DNA from: Alkalihalobacillus sp. TS-13
GTDB taxonomy: Bacteria; Bacillota; Bacilli; Bacillales; Fictibacillaceae
Reading direction: 5' to 3'
Assembly (NCBI RefSeq): GCF_019720915.1
Contig: NZ_JAHKSI010000001.1
Span: 1,054,001-1,118,000, forward strand
DNA: 64,000 nt
Part shown: positions 40,536 through 48,893 of the stretch, piece by piece
Numbering within the stretch: position 1 is the first letter of the stretch
How the letters are laid out: every line of letters begins with the position of its first letter
The notes under the pieces: model-generated
Seen by the model: the letters and a program-made list of their open reading frames with translations, nothing else
Databases searched by the model: none
What the model was told of the DNA's origin: nothing
Made by a program: the position numbers and the translations under genes

Positions 40536-43500
40536 ATGTTTACATATTATCACTTGCAAATGACATTCATACCATCCCTCGATGAAAGAGGGAAGTTCTT
40601 GATCTGGGTGACCAGACCGAATGGAGAGCCGATCTCCATCAGCAAATCTCGCTTGCAATGGTTATTAGGAGAATCAGGTCTCTCTCATGTTTTTACAAGT
40701 GAACAAGAAGAATGCAAAACACTCATGGTCGAATGGGACGAGGAGTTTTACGAAGTTGAGGGAATGCTCGTCGATATGTGGCGGGTCTATTTGTATTTAC
40801 AGAAGCCAGTCGCACATCGGACAGAAGGGTCCTTTTATTTCGGTGAGAGCTTCGTCTACTGGGAAACTGTAGCCCGAAGCATCGAAATGCTGATCCGAGG
40901 AGGGCAATACTTTCCGACGATTTATGAAATCTCGAAAGAAAAGCGCCACTATGTATATGCACAATGGATGTTGTCTCGAAAGGTACTTGAAGGTGGCGCT
41001 ATGTCCAATTGGCTGAAAACGGCTTCGCCGCTCATTTTTTCGTTTGAACACTTGTCGACATTTCCGATTCGCGAATGGCAGAATTTGATGCTCGATATCT
41101 GGGCTGATCAAGTATTGAAGCTATTTCTTACTTCCGGTCCTGAAATCGACCTTGAACAGGGAGATGGAGAGATAATGAGGATATGGGAAAAAGCACTATT
41201 GAATTCAAACGCTAGCTTTTTTCATATCGTCGAGACAAAAGATGAAATCCAAAAACTTCACGTATTGATCCGTGAAGTCAGAAAGTGGCATTCACCATTG
41301 AGTTCAGATTCTTATCGGACGCTTGAAAAAGGTCTGCTTCATTTCAAGCAGCAATTCATTCAAACAGGGTTCAACGCAATCTCTATGGAAATCGACTGTT
41401 TTCCGTTATCAGATGAGAGCATGTCGTCCTGGGCGATTCGGATTTATGTTAAAGGAACGGAACAAGAGGAAGAACTACGCGTACCGTTGGATGATCCGAA
41501 AGTCATACGTTCCCATATTAAAGGCTGGGTCGATGACCGCTTGAATTATCTGGTCCAGATGGATGACCTCCTTTATAAATCACAGCGTCAGATAAAGGAA
41601 TTCGGTTCTACTGAAATCACCCTCGATACATTGCGGGCACTGCATGGAAACTTGAGTGTATTAAAATCGATGGAAATCAACTTGACGTTCCCGGCAGGCT
41701 GGTCGTTCCGCTCGCTTGAGAATAAAGACGTCAAGGTCACGCTGAATGTGAAAAACAACAGTGATCAGGGCATTGGGTTGAGCAGTCTCCTGGACTTTGA
41801 TTGGCAGATTGCCATCGGGGATATCCAGATGTCGGTAGAAGACTTTAAAAGGCTTGTGCGGTCGCAGGCTTACATTATCCAACGTGACGATACGTGGATC
41901 ATGCTGCCGCAATCGAAAATCGATCAGATTTATGATGAAATCAGTGAAATGGAGCCTCTTGTCCGTAATAAAAGCTCGTTTGCTACTCTCGTCGGCGTGG
42001 CGTCGAAAAACAATGACTTTGAGTCGGACATCGATTTCCAGATCGATCGGGAAGTCCACGACTATTTGGAAAACTTTTTAGCACCGACAGAGGAAAAGTA
42101 TGAAATACCTGAGACATTCAACGGAATTCTACGGCCATATCAGAAAAAAGGATTCCAATGGCTCCGTTCTCATCGGGACAGACGAATCGGTGTCTGTCTT
42201 GCTGATGATATGGGACTGGGAAAAACAATCCAGGCGATTTCCTATTTGTTGGACAGTGGGCAGGAAGACGGGCCTCATCTGATTGTCTGTCCGACGTCAG
42301 TGCTCGGAAATTGGAAACGTGAATTTGAACGGTTTGCGCCTTCATTGAATGTTTCGATCCATCATGGAGCAGACCGTGCACAAGATGAGCTGGCATTCCA
42401 ACAGTTTTTACATGGGCAAGATGTCATCATTACAAGCTATGCGCTCGTATTGAGGGATCATGACCTTTTCAAAGATTTACAATGGAACACGATGATCTTA
42501 GATGAAGCGCAAATGATCAAAAATCCGACGACAAAGCAAAGTAAAATTGTACGTTCTTTGAAGGCCGTCCACAGAATTGCACTGACCGGAACGCCTATGG
42601 AAAACCGTTTAGAAGAGCTATGGTCGATTTGTGATTTCCTCAACCCAGGATACTTAGGAAACCGCACATCTTTCAGTCAGCAATTCATCCGGCCAATTGA
42701 GAAAGAAGGGAACACCGAACGCGTCGAGGTGCTGAAACGTTTGATTCAACCATTTTTATTAAGAAGATCGAAAATGCAAACCTCGATCGTGGAAGAGCTG
42801 CCTGAGAAGACTGAAACGAAAATTCATTGTCAATTGACAAAAGAACAGGCGTCCCTCTATCAAATGGTCGTTGATCAAATCCGTGAAAAATTGCTTAAAG
42901 CGACAGGGATGGAACGGAGGGGGACAATCCTTGGCGGTATCACAAGACTCAAGCAGGTTTGCAATCATCCCGCTCTATTGACATGGGAAGAGCCACACGC
43001 TGCACATTCCGGAAAGATCACAAAGTTCCTGGATATTTTAAGGGAAGATGTAAAAGAAGAAGAGAAGGCTCTGGTGTTCACCCAGTATGTGAAGATGGGG
43101 GAAATGCTTGAGAAGTTGCTCGTAAAAGAAGAACCGGATATTAAAGTGTTCTTTCTACATGGGGGCATTCCCTCGAAAAAAAGAGAGCAGCTTTTAATAA
43201 AATTCAGAGAGAACCGCAAAAAATGTGTGTTCATCTTATCGATCAAAGCTGGAGGTGTCGGGTTGAACCTGACGGAGGCAAACCACGTCATCCATCTTGA
43301 CCGCTGGTGGAATCCCGCAGTTGAGAATCAGGCAACCGACCGTGCTTACCGGATTGGGCAGGAACAGAACGTCCAGGTATACAAAATGATCACACAAGGG
43401 ACCCTTGAAGAAGGAATCGACAGATTGATCGATCGGAAGTCGGAGCTCACCTCTCAAATTGTAAATCACGAAGATCAATGGGTGACAGAAATGAGCGACA

Positions 43501-43550
43501 ACGAATTCATCGAACTGATCCAGTTGCGGGAGAAGGTGTTGAACTCATGA
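40536..43550 (+). CDS. ywqA: SNF2-family DEAD/DEAH-like helicase, YwqA type
   Basis: 1004 residues. An N-terminal region of about 500 residues, of the SNF2_N-associated bacterial type, precedes the motor domains: motif I ADDMGLGKTIQA (about 555), DEAQ box ILDEAQMIKNP, motif III ALTGTPMENR, and C-terminal motifs SIKAGGVGLNLT and QATDRAYRIGQ. It is a double-strand DNA translocase that probably remodels protein-DNA complexes. ATG 40536 lies five bases after GTTAGGCG. The next gene, a SWIM protein, overlaps the stop by four bases, as in the B. subtilis ywqA-ywqB pair. Confidence 0.93.
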   Translation: MFTYYHLQMTFIPSLDERGKFLIWVTRPNGEPISISKSRLQWLLGESGLSHVFTSEQEECKTLMVEWDEEFYEVEGMLVDMWRVYLYLQKPVAHRTEGSFYFGESFVYWETVARSIEMLIRGGQYFPTIYEISKEKRHYVYAQWMLSRKVLEGGAMSNWLKTASPLIFSFEHLSTFPIREWQNLMLDIWADQVLKLFLTSGPEIDLEQGDGEIMRIWEKALLNSNASFFHIVETKDEIQKLHVLIREVRKWHSPLSSDSYRTLEKGLLHFKQQFIQTGFNAISMEIDCFPLSDESMSSWAIRIYVKGTEQEEELRVPLDDPKVIRSHIKGWVDDRLNYLVQMDDLLYKSQRQIKEFGSTEITLDTLRALHGNLSVLKSMEINLTFPAGWSFRSLENKDVKVTLNVKNNSDQGIGLSSLLDFDWQIAIGDIQMSVEDFKRLVRSQAYIIQRDDTWIMLPQSKIDQIYDEISEMEPLVRNKSSFATLVGVASKNNDFESDIDFQIDREVHDYLENFLAPTEEKYEIPETFNGILRPYQKKGFQWLRSHRDRRIGVCLADDMGLGKTIQAISYLLDSGQEDGPHLIVCPTSVLGNWKREFERFAPSLNVSIHHGADRAQDELAFQQFLHGQDVIITSYALVLRDHDLFKDLQWNTMILDEAQMIKNPTTKQSKIVRSLKAVHRIALTGTPMENRLEELWSICDFLNPGYLGNRTSFSQQFIRPIEKEGNTERVEVLKRLIQPFLLRRSKMQTSIVEELPEKTETKIHCQLTKEQASLYQMVVDQIREKLLKATGMERRGTILGGITRLKQVCNHPALLTWEEPHAAHSGKITKFLDILREDVKEEEKALVFTQYVKMGEMLEKLLVKEEPDIKVFFLHGGIPSKKREQLLIKFRENRKKCVFILSIKAGGVGLNLTEANHVIHLDRWWNPAVENQATDRAYRIGQEQNVQVYKMITQGTLEEGIDRLIDRKSELTSQIVNHEDQWVTEMSDNEFIELIQLREKVLNS

Positions 43551-44092
43551 CAAATCGAAAGAACAAGACAAATTCGAGGCTTCAAAATTGGCTGAATCAT
43601 TTTACAGGTCAGGTCGATTACCAGAGATTCCAACATGGAATGGTATTGTACAATGATCATCGAATACATGATTTCCAAGTGTTTCCGAATCACTTCGAAT
43701 GTGTGGTAGAAGGGGTCCAGAGTGATTATGAAGTCGATGGCTATTTTCAGCTAGTAGATGGGACCCCTATCTTACCGGAGTATGAGGTGAGTTGTTCATG
43801 TCCAGACGACGTAGCAATTTGCAAACATAGTGTTTGCGCGACGATGTATTTCATTTTGGATCAATTGAGTAGTGGTGAAGAGGACGGCAATCAATCACTT
43901 CTAGATGCACGGGCAAAATTGATTGAAGAACCACTAATGGAATTGGTTGCGAGGGTAGATGAAAGTCAAGAATCAATCCTTACCCTTCATAACAAAAGGG
44001 AAAGCAGGATCATTGAGAACAAAATGTTCATCGAAATGGTTCATGAGAGAATCGTTGAGGTCATGGATGAACTTAGAGAGCGGAAAATTTAA
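43547..44092 (+). CDS. ywqB: SWIM zinc-finger protein, YwqB-like
   Basis: 181 residues. The SWIM zinc motif CxCx(n)CxH is seen in SCSCPDDVAICKHSVCATMY at about 90. Such proteins pair with SNF2 helicases. ATG 43547 overlaps the helicase stop (ATGA), so the two should be translated together, with AGAAGGTG upstream. The protein is shorter than many YwqB relatives, so a domain may be missing. Confidence 0.8.
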   Translation: MTNRKNKTNSRLQNWLNHFTGQVDYQRFQHGMVLYNDHRIHDFQVFPNHFECVVEGVQSDYEVDGYFQLVDGTPILPEYEVSCSCPDDVAICKHSVCATMYFILDQLSSGEEDGNQSLLDARAKLIEEPLMELVARVDESQESILTLHNKRESRIIENKMFIEMVHERIVEVMDELRERKI

Positions 44093-44151
44093 GGGCTGTT
44101 TTCTGAATGTTAATAATAAAGAAGTTCTGAAAGCCAATGTCACTTACTTAA

Positions 44152-44240
44152 GCGAATTAAGGATCTTCGACTAACATCTACCACATCATGTGGTGAACGT
44201 CGAAGCAAGTACATCCTGTGCATGTGAGCTGGGGAGGGGC
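44152..44240 (+). repeat. Inner block of the GC-rich mosaic element
   Basis: AAGGATCTTCGACTAACATC and GGTGAACGTCGAAG form the CTTCGAC/GTCGAAG hairpin, followed by TACATCCTGTGCATGTGAG. The GC-rich outer ends of the element are missing, so the block can exist alone. Confidence 0.75.
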
Positions 44241-44319
44241 GGAAAGCGAGTATATTTCCAAATTGTATAAACAGAGAACAATCTACTATTCGAAAAAAGC
44301 AAATATAAATAACGTAAGT

Positions 44320-44363
44320 ATGCGAAAGGGGCGGACGATGGATCCAGCCCCCTCGCATTTTCT
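44320..44363 (+). terminator. Rho-independent terminator
   Basis: ATGCGAAAGGGGC pairs with GCCCCCTCGCAT around GGACGATGGATCCA, followed by TTTCTT. Probably ends the ywqAB transcript and separates it from the convergent small gene. Confidence 0.7.
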
Positions 44364-44365
44364 TA

Positions 44366-44506
44366 TTAAGCGGTTTGATCGTGAAAGGTTTGAGGGATGA
44401 TTTCGTAATAGGCTCGGTTATACGTAAACACTTGTTCACCTTGTACAGCAACGATACGATCATGTGTGATACTGATAATTCTGCCTTCAACTGGGAGCTT
44501 TTTCAT
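44366..44506 (-). CDS. Small protein of unknown function (46 aa)
   Basis: A 46-residue frame, MKKLPVEGRIISITHDRIVA followed by VQGEQVFTYNRAYYEIIPQT and FHDQTA. AAAGGAG precedes the ATG by nine bases. The composition and the beta-hairpin-like pattern look like a real protein, but no family is recognised. It is convergent with ywqAB and was too short for a standard gene track. Confidence 0.65.
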   Translation of the reverse strand: MKKLPVEGRIISITHDRIVAVQGEQVFTYNRAYYEIIPQTFHDQTA

Positions 44507-44721
44507 GGAAATTCACTCTCCTTTCGAATTTAAGAAAAAATAAGAGCTATGTTCTATATACCCGAATTTATATCAAAATGAACACTTTTTAGTTAAAAAT
44601 TTAGAAATTTCTAAAAATATTTTCAGGGCAATAAGAGGAGAACCCAAATATTACAAAACCAAGGGTCTTCTATGTTATATTTTTTATAGTAGAGCACGTA
44701 TGGAAGGGAGTTTATTAAACG

Positions 44722-45858
44722 ATGAAACTACGCGGTATCGAACCAACACCAAGTCCTAATACGATGAAACTGATTGTAGATAAAGCTTTACCGAGCGGAA
44801 AAAACATGAATTTCAAATCTGATCAAGAGGGAGAGGCACCTGAACCTCTCAACCAATTGCTTGCTATCGAAGGGGTCAAGGGTTTATATTATGTTGCTGA
44901 TTTCATTGCTCTTGAGCGTAATCCTAAACATGATTGGAAAGTGATCCTGCCCAAGGCACGTCATGTTTTTGGAGAAGAGGCGGAAACAGTTGATGAAAAT
45001 GAACAGAAAGAGCATGATGAAGACTTTGATGAAGTGAAAGTATTCATCCAAAAGTTCCGGGGTATTCCGATGCAGATCAAGCTGATTAAAGGGGAGACTG
45101 AAAAAAGAGTCGGATTGCCTGAACGATTCATGACCATTGCGATGGAAGCACAGTCCTCATCTGATAACCTTGTGATGGAACGTCAATGGATTGAACAGAG
45201 TGCCCGGTATGGATCTATGGAAGCCGTCGGTAATGAGGTAGCTGAAGAAATCAGCGCAGCGTATGATGATGAACGTTTGAACAGGTTGAAGGAGCAGGCG
45301 TTTGAACAGAACAAGGCTAGCGATCAGTCCCAAAAGAAATCATCTTACAAAGTGACGATGGATATGCTTGAGCAGCAAGATTGGAAGGACCGTTATGCTG
45401 CATTGGACCAAATGGATCCGACAGAAGAAGATATCCCTGTCCTTGCAAAAGCGCTGGAGGATGAGAAAACATCAATAAGGCGTCTTGCTACTGTATATCT
45501 CGGTATGATTGAAGTGCAGAAGGTGCTTCCACATCTGACGAAAGCACTTCAGGATAAGACCGTAACCGTTCGTCGTACAGCAGGCGATTGTATGTCGGAT
45601 CTGGGCTTTAAAGAGGCCATCCCGGTCATGATCGATTCATTGAAGGATAAAAATAAACTTGTCCGATGGCGTGCTGCGATGTTCTTGTATGAAGTCGGTG
45701 ATGAATCTGCTATTCCTGCATTGAAAGAGGCGAAAGATGACCCTGAATTCGAGGTAGCAATGCAGGTGAACATGGCTCTCGAACGGATCGAAGGTGGCGA
45801 GGAAGCGAAAGGCTCTGTGTGGAAACAGATGACCGACACGATCCAGGGAAAAAAGTGA
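44722..45858 (+). CDS. cvfC: Conserved virulence factor C-like protein (NifU-N and HEAT repeats)
   Basis: 378 residues. The N-terminal 90 residues resemble a NifU/Nfu N-terminal scaffold domain (RGIEPTPSPNTMKLIVDKAL, ALPSGKNMNF, LAIEGVKGLYYVADFIALER). The last 150 residues form HEAT-like repeats (RRLATVYLGMIEV, VRRTAGDCMSDLGF, VRWRAAMFLYEVGD). This matches CvfC of S. aureus and YpgR of B. subtilis, whose roles are unclear. It lies near brxA and ypgQ, as expected for YpgR. Start ATG after GGAAGGGAG. Confidence 0.85.
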   Translation: MKLRGIEPTPSPNTMKLIVDKALPSGKNMNFKSDQEGEAPEPLNQLLAIEGVKGLYYVADFIALERNPKHDWKVILPKARHVFGEEAETVDENEQKEHDEDFDEVKVFIQKFRGIPMQIKLIKGETEKRVGLPERFMTIAMEAQSSSDNLVMERQWIEQSARYGSMEAVGNEVAEEISAAYDDERLNRLKEQAFEQNKASDQSQKKSSYKVTMDMLEQQDWKDRYAALDQMDPTEEDIPVLAKALEDEKTSIRRLATVYLGMIEVQKVLPHLTKALQDKTVTVRRTAGDCMSDLGFKEAIPVMIDSLKDKNKLVRWRAAMFLYEVGDESAIPALKEAKDDPEFEVAMQVNMALERIEGGEEAKGSVWKQMTDTIQGKK

Positions 45859-45991
45859 ACAAATAAAAGTACACTCATGAATGTGAAAACACTAATGGAT
45901 TACTCAAAATGTCTTTATCGAGTACTCATTGATGTTTCAGAACACACATGATAAAGTAAAAACTAGATGAACAAAAATGGAGGTATGTTCC

Positions 45992-46426
45992 ATGTCAATG
46001 GCATATGAAGAATACATGAGACAGTTAGTTCAACCGATGAGAGATGAATTGACAGAAGCAGGATTCAAGGAATTGAGATCCCCTGAGGAAGTCGATGAAT
46101 ATATGGAAAATGTGAAAGGTACTACTTTGATAATGATCAACTCTGTCTGTGGTTGTGCGGCAGGACTTGCGCGTCCAGCAGTACGCCAAGCAATTGAACA
46201 TGAACACCGTCCAGACCACCTTGTAACTGTTTTTGCTGGGCAAGACAAGGTTGCGACATCCGTGATGAGATCTTATTTCCTTGATATCGAACCATCATCA
46301 CCATCGATCGCACTGCTGAAGGGTCAAGAAGTCGTCCACTTCATTCCCCGAGAGGAAATCGAGGACCATGAACCATCCGATATCGTGACAAATCTGGTGA
46401 ACGCTTTTGAAACCCACTGCAAATAA
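45992..46426 (+). CDS. brxA: Bacilliredoxin BrxA
   Basis: 144 residues of the YphP/YqiW family. The unusual CGC redox motif is in INSVCGCAAGLARPAVRQAI at about residue 50. BrxA removes bacillithiol from oxidised proteins. The start is ATG 45992 after GGAGGT; the GGAGG in the upstream frame forms that site. It follows cvfC by 133 bases, and a terminator follows. Confidence 0.95.
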   Translation: MSMAYEEYMRQLVQPMRDELTEAGFKELRSPEEVDEYMENVKGTTLIMINSVCGCAAGLARPAVRQAIEHEHRPDHLVTVFAGQDKVATSVMRSYFLDIEPSSPSIALLKGQEVVHFIPREEIEDHEPSDIVTNLVNAFETHCK

Positions 46427-46435
46427 GGTTAGGAG

Positions 46436-46472
46436 ACTGTCCCATCCACTTTTCTGTGGGACAGTTTTTTTA
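46436..46472 (+). terminator. Rho-independent terminator
   Basis: ACTGTCCCA and TGGGACAGT pair, followed by seven T. It ends brxA. Confidence 0.9.
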
Positions 46473-46496
46473 TTTTCATAGGAAAGGTGGGGTCAA

Positions 46497-46745
46497 ATAC
46501 AATCGGTCATTAAACGATCATTACTGTACACATTAATTACAGTAGTACTGTTGTTGGTTTTTCAAGTTATAAGCTGGTTCGTGCTTACATACTTTTTTAA
46601 ACCAGATATAGGGGCGACGCTATATTTACCAGAGGATTCGAGCGTAGTTGAATTTGAACCTTTATACATACAAGTTTCAGGTATTCTTTTACTATTTTTC
46701 ATCATTTTCTTCCTACAAATGTATCGATTGAAAAAGCGAGGATAA
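46497..46745 (+). CDS. Small two-TM protein with a non-standard start codon
   Basis: The frame from about 46482 is open and encodes two membrane segments, LLYTLITVVLLLVFQVISWF and VSGILLLFFIIFFLQMYRL, separated by an acidic loop. The best ribosome binding site, AGGTGGGG at 46486-46492, points to ATA at 46497. No ATG, GTG or TTG is in frame before TTG 46551, which would cut the first membrane segment. Either an AUA start is used or a base error hides the start. The GTG at 46488 is in another frame and soon stops. Function unknown. Confidence 0.5.
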   Translation: MQSVIKRSLLYTLITVVLLLVFQVISWFVLTYFFKPDIGATLYLPEDSSVVEFEPLYIQVSGILLLFFIIFFLQMYRLKKRG

Positions 46746-46761
46746 ACACCTCGCTTTTTTC
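46731..46761 (+). terminator. Rho-independent terminator
   Basis: AAAAAGCGAGG and CCTCGCTTTTTT pair around ATAAACA, overlapping the stop codon of the small membrane protein. It supports that gene being real. Confidence 0.9.
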
Positions 46762-46867
46762 AATCAGAAGTTTTCTTTTTTAAGATTGATAGATGAAAAA
46801 AGCTGTTTTCTAAAAAGTTTGTTGCTAACTGAAAGCAGATATGAAAATTGACTGAACACGGTTAGCA

Positions 46868-46950
46868 CGGAAATATGCGAGACACCCCTGGTACCAGCTA
46901 TCCAGAGACTCCAGCACATCACCTGGGGAAAGGGAGTAAGTTTCACAGAA
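46868..46950 (+). repeat. Decayed copy of the GC-rich element
   Basis: GCGAGACACCCCTGG and the end GGGGAAAGGGAGTAAGTTTC correspond to the outer ends of the element; the middle is replaced. It lies in the gap before the YjcZ-like gene. Confidence 0.55.
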
Positions 46951-46980
46951 ATCAACAATAAAAATTAATAGAGCCTAAGA

Positions 46981-47019
46981 AAAAGAAAAAAATCTGATTG
47001 AATGGATCCAACCAGATTA
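46981..47019 (-). terminator. Minus-strand terminator of the YjcZ-like gene
   Basis: On the minus strand AATCTG and CAGATT pair across GTTGGATCCATTCAAT, followed by TTTTTTCTTTTTCTT. Confidence 0.7.
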
Positions 47020-47119
47020 AGGACGTACATAGTTGCAAATGGACTACATACGAAAAGACAAACTCTATTATTTGAGTCGTTTTCATGTAGGCAATGAGCT
47101 TGACAGTATCTGTTCAGTT

Positions 47120-47392
47120 TTAGCAGTCTTTGCCTTTACCTCCGTGGTGAAAAGCAGCTGCTCCGACAATGATCAATAGGATGAATAATACGACGATGAT
47201 CGCAAACGTATTCCCGCATCCATAACCGTATCCATCATACCCATATCCTCCATGGTGATAATCATGATGTCCATGATGCCCATGATGTCCATGGTGCATC
47301 GGATAGCAGTGATGATCATATTCCATGTATTGAGGCATATCCCCCATATGCATCTCTTTTTTCTTAGGCATATACTTTTTCATTTTTTCCAA
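47120..47392 (-). CDS. Histidine-glycine-tyrosine-rich YjcZ-like spore-associated protein
   Basis: 90 residues. A basic start ([16 protein letters not shown]), a histidine- and glycine-rich middle ([20 protein letters not shown]) and a C-terminal segment [20 protein letters not shown]. That segment is typical of the YjcZ family of small sporulation proteins. The histidine run could bind metal. TTG 47392 follows GGAGGGG by eight bases; ATG 47383 is possible. Confidence 0.75.
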   Translation of the reverse strand: MEKMKKYMPKKKEMHMGDMPQYMEYDHHCYPMHHGHHGHHGHHDYHHGGYGYDGYGYGCGNTFAIIVVLFILLIIVGAAAFHHGGKGKDC

Positions 47393-47520
47393 CAGTGTTC
47401 CCCTCCAATATTTGGTGATATCTGGTCTGCTATACTTACAAAATATGTACAAATGCCTCAACTGCAACGGGTACAGGAGTGGAATTTTTGTGTACAAACC
47501 CATGTTTGAAGGAGAATGAA

Positions 47521-48294
47521 ATGATTATTACGACAGGTGGAAAAGCAAAATCAACGTTGATACAAAGAGCAAAACAACTAGGTGTAACGCTTGGAATCAA
47601 GTATGTTGAAAGGAGAGATCGATCCATTGAAACACTGATGGAAATAGAAAAGCTAGGTGTCATCGTAGTCAGGAAAGAGCGGATCCTTTTTTATGATCCA
47701 GAGGCAAAAGAGCCTGTGTTTTTTCATCCGAATTCAGCAATCTTCCGGATAAAGAGATTGATAAGGGGAGAAGAGGATCCGTTCATTCGGAATGCACGTT
47801 TAGTAAAAGGGATGTCGTTATTGGACTGTACCCTCGGATGGGCTTCCGATAGTATCGTGGCGAAGTACGTCGTCGGTTTGAAGGGTAGGGTTGTCGGTGT
47901 TGAAGGGAGTCCTACGTTATCAATGTTGACGAGACTGGGTCTGAGTGTATATGAACATGATATGCCAGAGATTGTTGCCGCCACGCGTTCTATTGAAGTC
48001 TGTGAAGGGGATCATTTTGAAACTCTTAAAGAACTAGATTCGGGCAGTTTCGATGTTGTGTATTTCGACCCGATGTTCGAAGAGAAAATCATGGATGCAA
48101 ACGGAATTAAACCACTGAAGCATTATGCTTTATATAAGCCAATAACTGAAGAGTTGATCGAGGAAGCGAAAAGAGTGGCAAAAAACCGAGTCGTATTGAA
48201 GGATCACTGGAAAAGTCCTCGCTTCGGTCAATTCCGCTTTGATGTTGAAATCCGCAAAACCTCCAACTTCCACTTCGGCATCATAGAAGTGTAG
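47521..48294 (+). CDS. ypiP: SAM-dependent methyltransferase-like protein, YpiP type
   Basis: 257 residues. Rossmann-type SAM-binding motif [17 protein letters not shown] (about 100) and the acidic residues in [13 protein letters not shown]; a catalytic-like [12 protein letters not shown] (about 180) resembles DPPF/DPPY motifs of N-methyltransferases. It matches YpiP of B. subtilis; the substrate is unknown. ATG 47521 after AAGGAG is preferred. Downstream lies a word array. Confidence 0.8.
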   Translation: MIITTGGKAKSTLIQRAKQLGVTLGIKYVERRDRSIETLMEIEKLGVIVVRKERILFYDPEAKEPVFFHPNSAIFRIKRLIRGEEDPFIRNARLVKGMSLLDCTLGWASDSIVAKYVVGLKGRVVGVEGSPTLSMLTRLGLSVYEHDMPEIVAATRSIEVCEGDHFETLKELDSGSFDVVYFDPMFEEKIMDANGIKPLKHYALYKPITEELIEEAKRVAKNRVVLKDHWKSPRFGQFRFDVEIRKTSNFHFGIIEV

Positions 48295-48324
48295 AGCGGT
48301 GCCAGGCACCATCCAAGGTGGTGA

Positions 48325-48414
48325 TTGAGCAATTTGTGTGGAACTTGAGCAAAATTTGATGCAATCTTGAGCAAAATCGATGTAATCTTGAGCAAAATCG
48401 TTGTCTACTTGCGC
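48325..48414 (+). repeat. Word array 5 (TTGAGCAAAATC, 20-22 bp period)
   Basis: TTGAGC copies begin at 48325, 48345, 48367, 48388 and 48409 (TTGCGC). Three of them extend to TTGAGCAAAAT. A palindrome GGTGCCAGGCACC precedes the array at 48299-48311. It lies in the 3' region of ypiP. Confidence 0.85.
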
Positions 48415-48547
48415 AATTTAGTAAAATAGATCTAACCCACTTACAACTACAACGTATCTTACTCAACTCTAATATTAATAAAAAAGTCTGGCATCTGAGT
48501 AACTTACAAGTCCAAAACTACGATCAATTTCTCGACGAAACATTCTG

Positions 48548-48576
48548 TTTACTTTTGTAAGGGTTTTCTCTATACT
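48548..48576 (+). promoter_or_regulatory. Sigma-A-like promoter of a 24-codon gene
   Basis: TTTACT, a 17-base spacer and TATACT, 40 bases before the small frame. Confidence 0.55.
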
Positions 48577-48615
48577 TGTGAGGGAGTCGTAAAAATATGA
48601 AAGGAGTGGGTATCT

Positions 48616-48690
48616 ATGGAAATCGCACAATTTGTCAAAACACAGCAACAACTTCACATTTTACAAAGTGGATACCACTTCGCTTTTTAA
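48616..48690 (+). CDS. Possible 24-residue peptide
   Basis: MEIAQFVKTQQQLHILQSGY with HFAF and stop. AAGGAGTGG lies eight bases before the ATG, a promoter lies upstream and a terminator downstream, so the unit has everything a small gene needs. No family is recognised, and it has no signal sequence. Confidence 0.5.
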   Translation: MEIAQFVKTQQQLHILQSGYHFAF

Positions 48691-48721
48691 ACAACGGATT
48701 TAGTTTGTGAATTTTGTGTTT

Positions 48722-48758
48722 AAAGCTGTGGGATGTGGAATCCTACGGCTTTTTTTGT
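48722..48758 (+). terminator. Rho-independent terminator
   Basis: AAAGCTGTGGGAT pairs with ATCCTACGGCTTT around GTGGA, followed by TTTTT. It ends the small peptide transcript. Confidence 0.8.
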
Positions 48759-48769
48759 GTTAAAAAAGG

Positions 48770-48846
48770 ATAACTTTTCAGCAAAGCAGCTATTCAGCGT
48801 AGTCCTAAACCTACGCCAACGCTTGGATTCACCAAGTCTTCTTTAT
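48770..48846 (+). repeat. GTAACTAAGG element, diverged copy 4
   Basis: Only the end block (CGCTTGGATTCACCAAG, TCTTCTTTATG) and the position after a terminator match copies 1-3; the middle (GCGTAGTCCTAAACC) is diverged. It precedes the MFS gene. Confidence 0.45.
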
Positions 48847-48893
48847 GCAATCAATGTAGTAATAAATAAAGTACCGGGAAAGTTGGGGGAGAA

